From Yponomeuta sedellus (lineage: Eukaryota > Arthropoda > Insecta > Lepidoptera > Yponomeutidae), in assembly GCA_934045075.1 (NCBI GenBank), contig OW203749.1, positions 4,740,804-4,804,803 on the forward strand: 64,000 nucleotides of DNA. The letters run 5' to 3'. The notes under the pieces are model-generated. The model saw only the letters and a program-made list of their open reading frames with translations. It was not told the origin of the DNA and ran no database searches. Of the stretch, positions 62,636-64,000 are shown piece after piece. Numbering within the stretch: position 1 is the stretch's first letter; every line of letters begins with the position of its first letter. The position numbers and the translations under genes are program-made.

Positions 62636-63544
62636 AATATCGGTACTCTTGTAACCTATCGCATTGTAATGGTATAACCCGTGCTACTTAACTCGGCGCC
62701 TCGCGCGATTCGATCTTCTTCGCGAGAGATGCCCATTTATTTTTCGCCAGGCGGGCGCGAGAGATGCCTATTTATTTTGCGCCTGGAATGACGTTGTACT
62801 GCTATTGCTTAGTAGAATACCAAATTGAGGCTAATAACAACGATTGTAGTGCTTATGTCATTCTATTAAAAACCATGTAAGTATTAGACTCTAGGGCCTG
62901 GGCTTCGAGCGCCCTCCTCGGCCTCGAAGGGGGTCGCCCCCGATGTGGGTTTAGGGGTTCTTAGGACCAAAACCAGCCCCAAGGTGGTGTTTGGGTAGGC
63001 GCACTTCTTGTGAGTCCCACATTGGCGGCACGGCCGGGTCCGTGCTGTTATGCATGAGCATTCACCACCTACCTCCCCCGTGTCCTCCGGAGGTGCCCTT
63101 TATAGGCCAAAAAAACCCTGGGCTTCAGTGCCCCTACTCGCACCCCCCCTAGATTCGTGCCTGGCCCCAGCTCTAAGGACGGTGCATCATCCTCCCCTTG
63201 ACCTGCCGAAAATACTAATTAATAGATAAAAAAAAACGTGACCGGAAATCTTTACGATGACCACTATAAGGCGGCCTTCGTACACTTAGTGACACGGGAG
63301 ATTTGCTGTTTTATTTCACTCTCTTTTATATGTACGATAAGAGCTAGATTGGCCCGCGATTCCTCGAGCCGTGCATGAAGGCCGTTGGACGTTTTGGCCG
63401 TGCGAGATGCATCATCGGTGAGGTGTTTAAAGAATTTCGTATCTACAATTATGACAGCTTTTACCTTGTCATTGTCTGAGAATTAAGGTACGGGGATTCA
63501 CCGTCGATTTTGCAAACAAAATAAAAGCAAAATAAAAATAAAAT
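62636..63544. other. GC-rich repeat-like sequence, no gene
   Basis: 62690-62800 has two copies of a GCGAGAGATGCC-TATTTATTT block. 62885-63200 is GC-rich (CGAGCGCCCTCCTCGGCC, CACATTGGCGGCACGGCC), resembling the non-coding end of a retroelement. I could not assign it. Confidence 0.4.
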
Positions 63545-63726
63545 TTGCTTAAGTCAGATGTCGCTGCCTGTACGTAATACAGAGAATATTGTAAAGAGGT
63601 TCGAAATTTCACTGATGCCGTGAGTCGCCCATTGGCTCAATTGGTAGAGCGCTGGTACGGATAGCCAGAGGTTGCGGGTTCGAATCCCGGCATGGGTGAA
63701 ATTTTTAGCCTCTAAATAGGTTTTTT
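63545..63726 (+). repeat. Family A SINE, 5'-truncated
   Basis: Starts AAGTCAGATGTCGCTGCCTG, has A-box TTGGCTCAATTGG and B-box GGTTCGAATCC, and ends TAGCCTCTAAATAGG. AAAATAAAAGCAA occurs just before and after. Confidence 0.8.
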
Positions 63727-64000
63727 AAAAATAAAAGCAACACACGTTTCTTGGTGGGCAACCCTCGTAAGAGGTAAGTTTATGTAGATATGTAAGTATA
63801 TATTCTTTTTAATGCACTAACCCGTGGATGATGAACCAAGTAGATGATTTATGTAAGTTTATTATTAGGTACGTATACGTACTTAGCCTGGTCAGCGAGG
63901 GTGATTAGGCCACACCCCACAAACCACAAGGCTTGTGGGAGGCCAAGCATGTCCCGGAGAGGGACACCCTAATAAAAATGCAAATAATACAATTTATAAA
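63727..64000. other. Window end, no gene recognised
   Basis: A family A tail arm at about 63805-63830 (TTTTAATGCACTAACCCGTG), then a GC-richer stretch with CCACACCCCACAAACCACAAG of unknown origin. Confidence 0.35.

Overview
This is a eukaryotic, intron-rich and strongly repeat-laden stretch. The gene content points to an insect, and the style of interspersed repeats suggests Lepidoptera (inference; no species marker is visible). No bacterial, operon or CRISPR features are present.

Genes, left to right. (1) 423-10824 (+): the last eight exons of Prp3/PRPF3, the U4/U6 snRNP splicing factor; its 5' exons lie before the window. (2) 14303-14977 (-): a 224-aa helix-turn-helix protein resembling the N-terminus of an insect IS630/Tc1-like transposase without the catalytic half. 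(3) 19543-24518 (-): a THAP-domain/P-element-like gene, partly degenerate, with one exon duplicated in a tandem segmental duplication. (4) 25462-34408 (+) and (5) 39658-47611 (-): two convergent paralogous ZAD plus C2H2 zinc-finger genes with identical internal exon lengths (126, 126 and 107 nt). (6) 48781-50220 (+): an uninterrupted UDP-glucose 6-dehydrogenase ORF. (7) 60004-61857 (+): an intact hAT transposase inside a complete hAT element.

Most of the remaining sequence is mobile elements. The commonest are: family A, a tRNA-headed SINE with many fold-back copies; family B, a SINE whose head matches the core of 5S rRNA, in two subfamilies B1 and B2; family C, a tRNA-headed SINE sharing its 3' tail with an RNase-H LINE; and families D to G, other tRNA-like SINEs. 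There are also three solo LTRs of one family, two hAT elements with perfect 8-bp target duplications, a 1-kb element with long inverted repeats, several MITEs, LINE tails and three long tetranucleotide arrays.

The most unusual signal is a set of intronic tandem arrays made from exon-intron junctions. In Prp3, two donor regions have been copied about 3 and about 8 times. In the first ZAD gene, one intron begins with about 12 copies of its own 22-nt donor junction and ends with about 6 copies of its own acceptor junction. Mobile elements also lie within tens of bases of many splice sites.
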